Of a DNA stretch of 64,000 nucleotides, positions 8,835 to 17,118 are shown piece after piece. A program made the position numbers and the translations under genes. The stretch covers positions 1,178,001 through 1,242,000 of the forward strand of contig NZ_FNKB01000001.1 in the NCBI RefSeq assembly GCF_900102345.1, in the 5' to 3' direction. This DNA is from Leucobacter chromiiresistens. GTDB lineage: Bacteria; Actinomycetota; Actinomycetes; Actinomycetales; Microbacteriaceae. Position 1 is the stretch's first letter. Every line of letters begins with the position of its first letter. The notes under the pieces are model-generated. The model did no database searches. It was not told the DNA's origin and was given only the letters and a program-made list of their open reading frames with translations.

Positions 8835-8876
8835 CCGAGCGGGGCGGGCCCGGATCGGCCCGCCCCGCCCCGCTCG
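8835..8876 (-). terminator. GC-rich hairpin downstream of pspA
   Basis: CCGAGCGGGGCGGGCC at 8835-8850 pairs with the GGCCCGCC...CGCTCGG sequence at 8857-8876 (one bulge). It lies 12 nt beyond the pspA stop codon. There is no U tract, so it may act as a processing or partial terminator signal before the downstream coiled-coil gene. Confidence 0.5.
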
Positions 8877-8887
8877 GTGGGCGGTGG

Positions 8888-9622
8888 TTACTGCTCGAGC
8901 GCCTGCGGCGAGCGGCCGGCCTTGAGGGCGGCGAGTCGCGCCTCGACCTCGGTGACGGCTTCGAAGTTCTCGAGCTCGTTGAACTGCGAGTCGAGCGTCG
9001 ACGCGGCGATCTCCTGCTTGCCGCGCGCGAGGGCCTCCTGGCGGCGGATCTTGTCCTCGAACCGGCCGAGGTCGCTCGTCGGGTCGAGCACGTCGATCGA
9101 CTTGACGGCGTCGGCGACGCGGTTCTGCGCCTCCGCGGTCTTGGCGCGCGCGACCAGCTCGGAGCGCTTCGTCTGCAGCTGCTGCAGCTTCTCGCGCATC
9201 CCGTTGAGGCCGTCCTTCAGCTTCGCGGTGACCTCGCGCTGCGCGGCGATGGTGGGCTCGGCGGCGCGAGCCTCGTTCTCCTCGGTGATCTGGCGCTGCA
9301 GGGCCACCTTCGCGAGATTGTCGAACTTGTCGGCGTCGACGGAGTTGCCGGCCGAGCGCAGCTCGTCGGCCTTCGCGCTCGCCGCGATCGCCTTGCGCTC
9401 CCACTCGCGCGCGGTGCGCACGTCCTCGTCGTAGTCCTGCTCGAGCAGCCGCAGGTTGCCGATGGTCTCCGCGATCGCGGCTTCGGCGTCCGAGATGTTG
9501 GAGGAGAAGTCGCGGATCAGCTGATCGATCATCTTCTCGGGGTCTTCGGCCGAGTCGAGCATCGAGTTGACGTTGGCCCGGACGAGGGTGGTGATGCGAC
9601 CGAGGATGGACTGCTTCGACAT
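8888..9622 (-). CDS. PspA/IM30 family protein
   Basis: This 244-residue protein belongs to the PspA/IM30/Vipp1 family of ESCRT-III-like membrane remodelling proteins. It has the usual opening (SILGRITTLVRANVNSMLD, then DPEKMIDQLIRD), followed by long coiled-coil helices to about residue 220. A short extra C-terminal helix follows. The family binds stressed inner membranes; in actinobacteria its partners differ from the E. coli PspBC. The ATG at 9622 has AAAGGA 7 nt upstream. It lies 64 bp downstream of the TPM gene on the same strand. No PspF-like or ClgR-like regulator is adjacent. Confidence 0.9.
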   Translation of the reverse strand: MSKQSILGRITTLVRANVNSMLDSAEDPEKMIDQLIRDFSSNISDAEAAIAETIGNLRLLEQDYDEDVRTAREWERKAIAASAKADELRSAGNSVDADKFDNLAKVALQRQITEENEARAAEPTIAAQREVTAKLKDGLNGMREKLQQLQTKRSELVARAKTAEAQNRVADAVKSIDVLDPTSDLGRFEDKIRRQEALARGKQEIAASTLDSQFNELENFEAVTEVEARLAALKAGRSPQALEQ

Positions 9623-9686
9623 GTGAGTTCCTTTCGGCGGAGCGGTTTGGATCGAGTGTAAGGATCGGGACTGGGGAAGCGCCGAG

Positions 9687-11741
9687 TCAGAAGCGCCCGC
9701 CGCCGCGGCGGCCCGAGCGGCCGCCGCCCGAGCGCCGCGAGGAGCCTCCGGATCGGCGCGAGGAGCGGCCGGAGCTGCGGGAGAAGCCCCCTGAGCGGCC
9801 CGAGGATCGGCGGGAGCCGCCGCCCCAGGAGCCGCTGGAGCCGCCGCCCCAGAACCCGCCCCCCGAGCCGCCGTAGCCGGAGCCGCCGTTGCCCCCGCCG
9901 AGGATGCCGCCGAGCACCGCGGCGAGGTCGCCGCCCGCCGACGAGCCTCCGCCGGAGCCGCCGCCGTAGCCGGTGCCGAACCCGGAGACGTCGGACTGAG
10001 CGGCGGAGAGCGCCTCGGCGGCGAGGCTGCTCGCGCGCTGCGCGTCGGCCAGCGCGGTCTCGGGGTTCGCGGATCGCGCGGCGTCGGCGCGTGCGAGGGC
10101 GGCGCGAGCCTCCGCCGCCCGGGTGCGCGCCCGCGAGCCGATGGCCCCGCGCCGTGCGTCGATGAACGCCTCCGCCTGCCGCACCTGACTGTCGGACTGC
10201 GCCATCTGGGCGTCGAGCAGTCGGCGCGCACGCTCGGCCTGCTGGGCGGAGTGCACTGCGCCGTCGATCTGCGCGTTAGCGGCTTCGAGCGCCTGCACGG
10301 CCCGACCGGGCCGCCGCTCGGCGCCCGAGAGGTCGTGCCTCGCCTGCGCGATGCGCTCCTGCGTCGCGGTGATGGCGGCGGCGACCCGGCCGTCCGCATC
10401 GGGCACGGCTCGGGCGCCCGAGACGTCGGCCTCCAGCTCGCCGATGAGTTCCGCGCAGCGGGCCTCGATGCTCGCGAGTTCGGGGCCGCGCGCGGCGATG
10501 GCGCGGTGGATCTCGTCGGCCTGGGCGACCGCGGCCTCGGCCTCCCGGATCGCCACAGCGGCCGCTCCCGAGTCGGGCGGGGCGGCCCCGAGCGCGGTGG
10601 AGGCGGCGCGCTCGCGATCCTCCGCGAAGGCGAGCAGCTGCTCCGCCTGCTGCACGGCCCCGTCGAGCGCGCCGAGCTCGTCGGCAGCGTAGGCGGCGGC
10701 GAGACGCTCGGCCTCGGCTCGGCTCTGCGCACCCCGCGCCCCCGCCTGCTCCCGTCGCGCGACGGCCTCGGCGAGCGCGGCGGGCGCGTTCTGCTCGATC
10801 GCTCTCAGCCGCGCGAAGGCGTCCGCCTGCGCGTCGAGCACCTCGTCGACGGCGGCGCAGAGCTCGATGATGCGCTGCAGCCACTCCCGCTGCTGCGCGT
10901 CGGTGTCGGGTGTCGCGTCGTCGAGCTGCTGGCGCAGGGCGAACGCCTCGAGCAGGCGCGCGCGGGCCGTCTCGACCGCGTCCGCGTAGGCCGAGACTGA
11001 TGCGTCGCCGAACTGGGCGCGGGCGAACTCGAGCTCCTGGGCGCTGCTCTTCACGGCGTCGTCTGCGGCGACGAGCGCCGATCCCGATGCGCGCTCGAGC
11101 TGCGCCAGATCCTGCTCGGCGGCCGCTGCATCGCGTCGGCGGCGCACGAGCCGCGAGACGCCGAACGCGGCTCCGCCGAGCCCGAGCACCCCGGCGCCGA
11201 CGCCCACGACGACGGCGGTGTTGCGGCCCGGCGCCGCATCCTCGGCCTCGAGCTGCTCTGCGGCCGCCGTGACGGCTCCCGCCCAGTCCTGGTCGCGCAG
11301 CTCGGGGAGCACGCGCTCCTCGATGCGTCCGAGTGCGGCATCGCTCAGCTCGCCGTCCGCCGACGACGAGAGGTAGTACTGGCGGCCGTCGGTGGCGACG
11401 GCGAGGAGGTACTGGGAGTCGCCGAGGCCGTTGAGCTCGGCGGTCTCGTCGGCCCACGCGATGCGATCAGCAGGGTCGGTGAACTCGTCGACGAATACGA
11501 CGAAGAGGTCGAGCCCGGTCGTGTCGAAGGCCTCGGCGAGTCTGGCGTTCGCGGCCCGCTCCTCGGAGTCGTCGAGCACGTCGACGGCGTCGGTGACGTA
11601 TTCGCTGCCGAGGGTGCCCGGGCCGACCGCGGCGGCGCTGGAGGCGCCCGCGGCCAGGAGGCCCGCGCCGAGCACCGCGGCGAGCCACCACCGCCCGAGC
11701 GGTCGAGGTCGCAGATCGGGGGACAGGCCTGAGTGCTCCAC
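9687..11741 (-). CDS. Membrane-anchored TPM-domain protein with coiled-coil and Gly/Ser/Arg tail
   Basis: This 684-residue protein starts with a signal/anchor segment (WWLAAVLGAGLLAAGASSAAA, about residues 20-40). It is followed by an extracytoplasmic TPM domain (about 45-165, from YVTDAVDVLDDSEE). A second membrane helix comes next (TAVVVGVGAGVLGLGGAAFGV), with a basic RRRRD stop-transfer. Then come about 400 residues of Ala-rich coiled coil and a tail of Gly/Ser/Arg repeats ending GRRGGGRF. The TPM domain is linked in other bacteria to PSII assembly and membrane maintenance; the role here is not known. Start is GTG at 11741, with TACACT on the minus strand (11748-11753) ending 6 nt upstream, suggesting a leaderless mRNA. 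pspA follows it. Confidence 0.85.
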   Translation of the reverse strand: MEHSGLSPDLRPRPLGRWWLAAVLGAGLLAAGASSAAAVGPGTLGSEYVTDAVDVLDDSEERAANARLAEAFDTTGLDLFVVFVDEFTDPADRIAWADETAELNGLGDSQYLLAVATDGRQYYLSSSADGELSDAALGRIEERVLPELRDQDWAGAVTAAAEQLEAEDAAPGRNTAVVVGVGAGVLGLGGAAFGVSRLVRRRRDAAAAEQDLAQLERASGSALVAADDAVKSSAQELEFARAQFGDASVSAYADAVETARARLLEAFALRQQLDDATPDTDAQQREWLQRIIELCAAVDEVLDAQADAFARLRAIEQNAPAALAEAVARREQAGARGAQSRAEAERLAAAYAADELGALDGAVQQAEQLLAFAEDRERAASTALGAAPPDSGAAAVAIREAEAAVAQADEIHRAIAARGPELASIEARCAELIGELEADVSGARAVPDADGRVAAAITATQERIAQARHDLSGAERRPGRAVQALEAANAQIDGAVHSAQQAERARRLLDAQMAQSDSQVRQAEAFIDARRGAIGSRARTRAAEARAALARADAARSANPETALADAQRASSLAAEALSAAQSDVSGFGTGYGGGSGGGSSAGGDLAAVLGGILGGGNGGSGYGGSGGGFWGGGSSGSWGGGSRRSSGRSGGFSRSSGRSSRRSGGSSRRSGGGRSGRRGGGRF

Positions 11742-11804
11742 AATCGGAGTGTATTCGTGCGCCGGTGCCTCGGTCCACTTGTTTTCCGGGCTAACGTGAT
11801 GCGC

Positions 11805-12683
11805 ATGGAGCTTCCCCGCACGCGCACGCTGCTGCCCGACGTCAGATGGCGCGAGTCGTCGCCCTCCACCAACGCCGAGCTGCGCGCGCTCGCGACGGCG
11901 GAGCGGAGCGGGGGCGCGGAGGGGCTGCCGCACGGCGCGCTGCTGGCGACGAGCGATCAGACGGCGGGTCGCGGGCGCCTCGACCGCGGGTGGGTGACGC
12001 CACCGAACACGTCGATCGCGGCGTCGCTGCTGGTGCGCGGGTTCGGCGCGACCGGACTGGGCGTGAGCTGGCTCCCCCTGCTCGCCGGATCGGCGGTCGC
12101 CGCCGCCCTGCAGCCGCACTTCTCGGCCGCGGCGGCCCGCGCGGGCGGCGAGGCGCAGCGCGTCGGCGTGAAGTGGCCGAACGACGTGCACGTGCGCGAC
12201 GAGCGCGACGCGATGGCCGGGCGCCCCGGCAGGAAGCTCTGCGGCATCCTGTGCGAGCTGCTGCCGGGCGGTGGGGCGCAGGGGCACGACGTGGTGGTGG
12301 GCACCGGCATCAACCTGCTGATCCCCGAGTGGGAGCTGCCCACCGATCGCGCGACCTCGCTGCTCGCGGCGGGTGCCGACACGGGCGGGGCCGAGAGCCT
12401 CGCCGATGCTGCGGGCCGCGATCTCACCGACCGGGTGCTCGCCGACTACGCCCGCGAGCTGCTGCGGCTCGTGCGCCTCGCGAGCGAGGAGCCCGAGGCG
12501 GCGCGCGCACGCATCGCCCGGCACTCGCTCACGCTCGGCACGGAGGTGCGCGTGCACCTGCCCGGCGGCGAGGTCGTGGACGGCCGGGCGCGGGCGCTCG
12601 CCGCCGACGGGTCGCTCGTCGTCGACCTGCCCACCGGCGGCGAGCTCACGGTCTCGGCGGGCGACGTCGAGCACCTGCGCTAG
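11805..12683 (+). CDS. birA: Biotin--[acetyl-CoA carboxylase] ligase
   Basis: This 292-residue enzyme activates biotin with ATP and attaches it to the biotin carrier domain of acyl-CoA carboxylases. The biotinyl-AMP loop is visible as GRGRLDRGW (about residues 55-63), and the KWPNDV motif sits near residue 123, followed by a KLCGILCEL strand. The small C-terminal SH3-like domain is present. There is no N-terminal helix-turn-helix, so it is a group I ligase and not a biotin repressor. I prefer the ATG at 11805 over 11799 because TAACGT (11792-11797) ends 7 nt upstream and no ribosome binding site is visible. It is divergent from the TPM gene. Confidence 0.93.
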   Translation: MELPRTRTLLPDVRWRESSPSTNAELRALATAERSGGAEGLPHGALLATSDQTAGRGRLDRGWVTPPNTSIAASLLVRGFGATGLGVSWLPLLAGSAVAAALQPHFSAAAARAGGEAQRVGVKWPNDVHVRDERDAMAGRPGRKLCGILCELLPGGGAQGHDVVVGTGINLLIPEWELPTDRATSLLAAGADTGGAESLADAAGRDLTDRVLADYARELLRLVRLASEEPEAARARIARHSLTLGTEVRVHLPGGEVVDGRARALAADGSLVVDLPTGGELTVSAGDVEHLR

Positions 12684-12716
12684 GCGGCGAGCCCTTCCGG
12701 TGGGCGGGGCGCGGGA

Positions 12717-14384
12717 TCACCGCGCCCGGTGCAGCTCCTCGCCCTGCACGGTGGTGCTGAGCACGCGCGACGCGAGCAGCGCCTCGGGGGCGGCCTCGAG
12801 CGGGTTCACGTCGAGCACGATGAAGTCGGCGGCCAGGCCCGCCCGGATCCGGCCCGTCGTGTCGTCCATCTCGCCGGCGAACGCGCCGCCCGCGGTGAGG
12901 GCGGTCAGGGCGTCGGCCGGGGTGAAGGCGCGCTCCGGGTGGTAGGGGTCGCGCTCGGGCGCGAGCACCGAGGCGCCGGTCAGCGCGATGTAGAGGTTCG
13001 GGATCGCCTCGTGCGGGGCGGTCGGCGCATCCGTGCCGAGCGTGATCGCGACCCCCGCGGCGCGGAACTTCTGCCACGGGAAGCCGAGCTCCTGGCGCTC
13101 GTCGCCGAGCTGCGCCTTCCAGTTGTCGAGCACGGCGGGGTCGCAGTGCACCGGCTGCATCGAGGCGACCACTCCGAGCTCGCCCATGCGGACGATGGTG
13201 TCGTCGGCGACGCTCTCGAGGTGCTCGATGCGGTGTCGGCGTGCGCGCGGCCCGTTCGCGCGCACGCAGTGCTCGACGACGTCGAGGGCGATCTGGCTCG
13301 TGCGGTCGCCGATCGCGTGCATCGCGATCTGCAGCCCCGCACGGTCGGCGGCCTCGGCGACGGGGAGGATGCGCTCGGCCGTCCAGATCGGCTCGGCGTT
13401 GCTCCCGTCGGCGTAGGGGGCGAGCATCGTCGCGGTGCACGCGTCGATGGTGCCGTCCATGATGAACTTCACGCCGGCGATCCGCAGCCAGTCGCGCGCG
13501 GGCCCCGCGGCGATCTCCTCGCGGAGGGCCGCGATGCGCTCGGCGCCCGCGACATCGCGGGCTGCGTCGCCGGTCGGCTCCAGGATCCAGTGCGCCGTCA
13601 CCGGGAACGGCAGGCGGCCGTCGCGGGCGATGATGGTCTGGAGGCCGGTCACCTCGGCGGCGTTGAGCGACATCTCCGTGACCCCGGTCACTCCGGCCGC
13701 GAGGTAGGTCGCGAAGGCGCGGTCGAGGGCGGCGACCACGTCGGCCTCGGTGGTCTGCGAGCTCAGGAACGCCCAGGCGAACTGGGTGCCGGCGGTCTCC
13801 AGCAGCAGGCCGGTCGCGTCGCCCGCGGCGTCGCGCACGATCTCGCCGCCGACGGGATCGGGGGTCTCCCGGGTGATGCCGAGCTCGCGCAGCGCGGCGC
13901 CGTTCACCCACGTCGAGTGGAAGTCGTTCGCGTCGAGGTACACGGGCACGTCGGGCAGCACCTCGTCGAGCATCTCGGCGGTCGGCCGCCCGTCTGGGAG
14001 CGCGTCGAACAGCCAGCCGCTGCCGAGCACCCGAGCGGCCGACGGATCGGCCTCGCGGGCGGCGACGAGGCGCTGCTGCATCTCCGCGAGCGTGGCGCAG
14101 TCGCGCAGCTGCACGCGCCCGAGCGACTCGCCGAAGCCGACGAGGTGCGTGTGCGAGTCGATGAAGCCCGGCGCGACGAACCGGCCCTCGAGGTCGACCT
14201 CGACGACCTCGTGCGATCCTGCGCCGCCCGCGACGCCGCCCACCGCGGTGCGCACGTCGGCGACCGAGCCCACGGCCGTGAAGCGGCCGTCTGCGACCGC
14301 GAAGGCCTCGGCGATGGGGTGGGGCTGCTCGGGCGTCGGGTCGGCGGTGAATACGACGGCGTTGCGGTACAGAGTGGTCGTCAT
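12717..14384 (-). CDS. Amidohydrolase family 3 (YtcJ-like) protein
   Basis: This 555-residue metal-dependent hydrolase is of the YtcJ/N-substituted formamide deformylase type. Metal-site motifs are in family order: H78 and H80 (GFIDSHTHLVG), the K of GVKFIMDGT, H of QIAMHAIGD, H of HRIEHLES, and D of LGTDAP. The amide or imide substrate is unknown. RBS GGAG lies about 7 nt before the ATG at 14384. It is the second gene of an operon behind the APC permease at 14512-15945, so the natural substrate is likely a compound that permease imports. It is a paralogue of the proteins at 18573 and 53931. Confidence 0.88.
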   Translation of the reverse strand: MTTTLYRNAVVFTADPTPEQPHPIAEAFAVADGRFTAVGSVADVRTAVGGVAGGAGSHEVVEVDLEGRFVAPGFIDSHTHLVGFGESLGRVQLRDCATLAEMQQRLVAAREADPSAARVLGSGWLFDALPDGRPTAEMLDEVLPDVPVYLDANDFHSTWVNGAALRELGITRETPDPVGGEIVRDAAGDATGLLLETAGTQFAWAFLSSQTTEADVVAALDRAFATYLAAGVTGVTEMSLNAAEVTGLQTIIARDGRLPFPVTAHWILEPTGDAARDVAGAERIAALREEIAAGPARDWLRIAGVKFIMDGTIDACTATMLAPYADGSNAEPIWTAERILPVAEAADRAGLQIAMHAIGDRTSQIALDVVEHCVRANGPRARRHRIEHLESVADDTIVRMGELGVVASMQPVHCDPAVLDNWKAQLGDERQELGFPWQKFRAAGVAITLGTDAPTAPHEAIPNLYIALTGASVLAPERDPYHPERAFTPADALTALTAGGAFAGEMDDTTGRIRAGLAADFIVLDVNPLEAAPEALLASRVLSTTVQGEELHRAR

Positions 14385-14511
14385 GGGGAGTCTCCGAGGG
14401 TCGGGAGCGGATCACGGTGCGGATCGCGGGGCGCGGTGCGCGGGTTGCGGTGCGCGGATCGCAGCGCGCGGGGAGGGGTGGGGCGCCCGGACGGCCGGGC
14501 GCCCCGGGCGG

Positions 14512-15945
14512 TCACCGCGTGGAGCGCGTCTCGGAGGCGTCGAGCGGGTGCTGCGCCGAGAGCGCATCGATCGCCTCGGTCGAGGGGATCTCCTCCGAGA
14601 AGTTGAGCTTCGGCACCGGCTTCGTGAAGAAGCCGGTCTTCAGCGCCAGGATCGCGACGCCGATGAGCATCCAGATGCCGCCGACGATCCAGGTGAGGCC
14701 CTCGAGCGAGGTCCACAGCCAGATGGTGAGGCCGAAGCCGATGAGGGGGAGCACGCCGTAGCGGAACCAGCCCCACGCCGAGACGGGCTCGGTGCGGCCG
14801 CCCTTCGGGAAGAGGTAGGTGCGGATCACGGAGAGGTTGACCATCGCGAAGGCGGCGAGCGCGCCGAAGCTGATCATGAACGCCGCCTGGTCGAGACTCA
14901 CGAAGAGGCTCGCGAGCGCCACGACGGAGACCGTGGTCGCCGCGACGATCGGCGTGCCGAAGCGCTTCGAGAGGATGCCGAGCGGCTTCGGGAGGATGCC
15001 GTCGCGGCCCATCGAGTAGAGGATGCGCGAGACCGCGACCTGGCCGGCGAGGCCGGAGCCGAAGCAGCCGGCGACGGTGATGATGACGAAGATCGCCGCG
15101 AGCACGTCGCCGCCGACGTGGGCGAAGAGCACGGCGCCCGCCGCGTCGAGCAGTTCGGTCGACGCGGTGCTCCAGTCGTCGAGGTAATAGGCGCGTGCGC
15201 CGACGTACGAGACGATGATGAAGATGAGGCCGCCGATGATGGTCGTGAGCATGATGGCGCGGGGGATGTCGCGGCGCGGGTTCTTCGCCTCCTCGGAGAG
15301 GGTGGAGACGGCGTCGAAGCCGAGGAACGAGAGCGCGAGCACCGCGGCGCCGGTGAAGATCGGGCTGTAGCCGACCGAGCCGGGGATGAAGGGGTCGAGC
15401 AGCGACGGCGCGTTCGGGTCGTTGATGGTCGCCTTGATGGCGAGGATCGCGAAGACGATCACGGCGGCGAGGGAGACGACGACGATGACGGTGTTGATCT
15501 TGCCGACGAGCGAGATGCCGAGCACGTTGAAGACGAACACGGCGATGAGCGCGGCGAGGGTGAAGATCCACGTCGGAACGCTCGGGAACTGGGTGCCGAC
15601 GTAGAGCCCGAGGATGAGGAAGTTGATCATCGGGATGAAGAGGTAGTCGAGCATGAGCACCCAGCCGGTGAGGAAGCCGGTGGCGCCCCCGAAGGACTGC
15701 TGCGAGTAGGTGTAGGCCGATCCGGCGACCGGGTAGCGGCGCACCATGGCGGCGTAGCTGCCGGCGGTGAACAGCATGACGACGAGGGCGACGATGTACG
15801 AGTCCACGAGGTGGCCCTCGGTCAGCTGGTTCACGATGCCGTAGGTCGTGAACACGGTGCCGATGGCCATGTACGAGAGCCCGAACAGTGTGAGGGTGAT
15901 GGGTCCAAGAGTGCGCTTGAGATGCGCCCCGGTTGCTTCGCTCAC
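14512..15945 (-). CDS. APC family amino acid/amine permease
   Basis: This 477-residue permease has about 12 hydrophobic segments and fits the APC superfamily. The first helix carries the usual GLSYMAIGTVFTTYG region, and the middle has FLGFDAVSTLSEEAKNPRRD, a conserved signature of APC transporters. It likely imports an amino acid, amine or related amide by proton symport. The GTG at 15945 has AGGAG about 6 nt upstream. It heads an operon with the amidohydrolase at 12717 and is divergent from the TetR gene at 16116. It is a close paralogue of the permease at 17119-18531. Confidence 0.9.
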   Translation of the reverse strand: MSEATGAHLKRTLGPITLTLFGLSYMAIGTVFTTYGIVNQLTEGHLVDSYIVALVVMLFTAGSYAAMVRRYPVAGSAYTYSQQSFGGATGFLTGWVLMLDYLFIPMINFLILGLYVGTQFPSVPTWIFTLAALIAVFVFNVLGISLVGKINTVIVVVSLAAVIVFAILAIKATINDPNAPSLLDPFIPGSVGYSPIFTGAAVLALSFLGFDAVSTLSEEAKNPRRDIPRAIMLTTIIGGLIFIIVSYVGARAYYLDDWSTASTELLDAAGAVLFAHVGGDVLAAIFVIITVAGCFGSGLAGQVAVSRILYSMGRDGILPKPLGILSKRFGTPIVAATTVSVVALASLFVSLDQAAFMISFGALAAFAMVNLSVIRTYLFPKGGRTEPVSAWGWFRYGVLPLIGFGLTIWLWTSLEGLTWIVGGIWMLIGVAILALKTGFFTKPVPKLNFSEEIPSTEAIDALSAQHPLDASETRSTR

Positions 15946-15987
15946 TGAATCTCCTGTGATGTGGCGGCTGGTGCCGGCGTTCTGCGC

Positions 15988-16033
15988 CGGTTCCGTCTGC
16001 GGAACCGCGACCAAAATGAACAATGTTCTTTTT
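15988..16033. promoter_or_regulatory. Inverted repeats between the first APC gene and its TetR gene
   Basis: Two symmetric sites lie in the 170-base divergent spacer. CGGTTCCG at 15988-15995 is exactly mirrored at 16000-16007 with a 4-nt centre. AAAATGAACA at 16013-16022 faces TGTTCTTTTT at 16024-16033 (9 of 10 positions complementary). The second lies just upstream of a candidate TAGACT -10 box at 16042-16047 for the TetR gene. I infer these are operators for the TetR protein. Confidence 0.55.
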
Positions 16034-16115
16034 GACGTGAATAGACTAGACGCAGATCGTCAGGATTGCGAGTTCGCGAGCGCGACTCGAGGCTGAGCGC
16101 GTCGACGAGGGAGTG

Positions 16116-16805
16116 ATGCACGTGGGGGAACGGGAGCGACGGCGCGTGGGGCGACCCAGCGAGCAGGTGCTCTCGCGGGTCAGGATCGTTGAAACCGCGC
16201 TCGACCTCCTCGACGAGCACGGCGAGGGGTTCGGCATGCGCGACCTCGCGCGCGAGCTCGGCGTGCGGCCGTCGGCGCTCTACAACCACGTCGAGAACAA
16301 GGAGGACGTGTTCCGCGGCATCCGCGAGGTGATCGCGGGGCGCGTGTCGACGCGCGAGCTCGACCACGAACCCTGGGACGACGCCCTCGCCGCCTGGGCG
16401 CGCTCGTACCGCGACGCATTCGCCGCGCACCCGCCCACCATCGCCCTGCTCGCCGTCATGCCGTTCGACCCCGGCTCCGACGTGTTCGCATCGTACGACC
16501 GCATCGTCGGGCTGCTGATCGCGGAGGGGTGGAGCCGGGCCGCCGCGCTCAACATCCTGGTCGCGTTCGAGTCGTTCATCCTCGGCTCCGCGCTCGACGC
16601 CGCGGCCGCCCCCGACATGATGCACGCGCGCGGCCGCGGCGACGTGCCGAACTTCACGGCCGCCTATGCGGAGCGGGAGCGGCGGGTCGCGGCGACGGGC
16701 GCGGCGCCCGCCGATCAGGCGTTCGAGGCCGGGCTCGAGCTGCTGCTGCGGGGTCTGCGCGCCGAGCAGCGCGAGCGCGAGGCGGGCGCACGCGCCGCCT
16801 CCTGA
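16116..16805 (+). CDS. TetR family transcriptional regulator
   Basis: This protein of about 229 residues has an N-terminal TetR helix-turn-helix (IVETALDLLDEHGEGFGMRD, LARELGVRPSALYNHVENKE) and a ligand-binding C-terminal domain. GAGGG lies just upstream; the GTG at 16113 or the ATG at 16116 is the start. It is divergent from the APC-amidohydrolase operon and most likely represses it until the substrate appears. It is a paralogue of the regulator at 20420-21163: both share an LAxELGVRPSxLYNHV recognition helix and a PPTIALLAV motif in the ligand domain. Confidence 0.9.
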   Translation: MHVGERERRRVGRPSEQVLSRVRIVETALDLLDEHGEGFGMRDLARELGVRPSALYNHVENKEDVFRGIREVIAGRVSTRELDHEPWDDALAAWARSYRDAFAAHPPTIALLAVMPFDPGSDVFASYDRIVGLLIAEGWSRAAALNILVAFESFILGSALDAAAAPDMMHARGRGDVPNFTAAYAERERRVAATGAAPADQAFEAGLELLLRGLRAEQREREAGARAAS

Positions 16806-17118
16806 AGCGCCGCCCTGCTCGCCCCTCTGCGCCCCGCCCGCGCCGCCCGCCCGCCCGCGCCGCTCGCCCGCCCGCCCTGCGCCCCGCTCGCCCTGCGCCC
16901 CGCCCGCCGAGACCGAGGGTTCGGCGCGAGCACGAGCGCATTTCCGCCGCGGAAACCCTCGGTCTCGGCGCGAGGGCTCGGTCTCAGCGCGGTGGGCGAG
17001 CGCGGTGGGGCAGCGCGGTGGGGGCAGGGCGCGGTGGGGCGGGGCGGTGGGCGGCGCAGACGCGCGCGCCGGCCCCCACCCGTGCGGGCGGGGACCGGCG
17101 CGCGTGCAGCCGGGTCGA
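16806..17118. other. Gene-free spacer with hairpin
   Basis: No gene is supported in these 313 bases between the converging TetR and second APC permease genes. The left third is low-complexity CGCCC sequence, the centre holds the hairpin listed separately, and the right third is G-rich GCGGTGGG repeats. Confidence 0.6.
16905..16970. repeat. Long palindromic hairpin at a convergent operon end
   Basis: The 17 bases at 16905-16921 are exactly the reverse complement of 16954-16970 (core GAGACCGAGGGTT). The 32-base loop contains a further TTCCGCCGCGGAA palindrome. There is no U tract. A partial third copy of the arm follows at 16974-16986. It may be a bidirectional transcription stop or a REP-like element. 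Confidence 0.75.
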
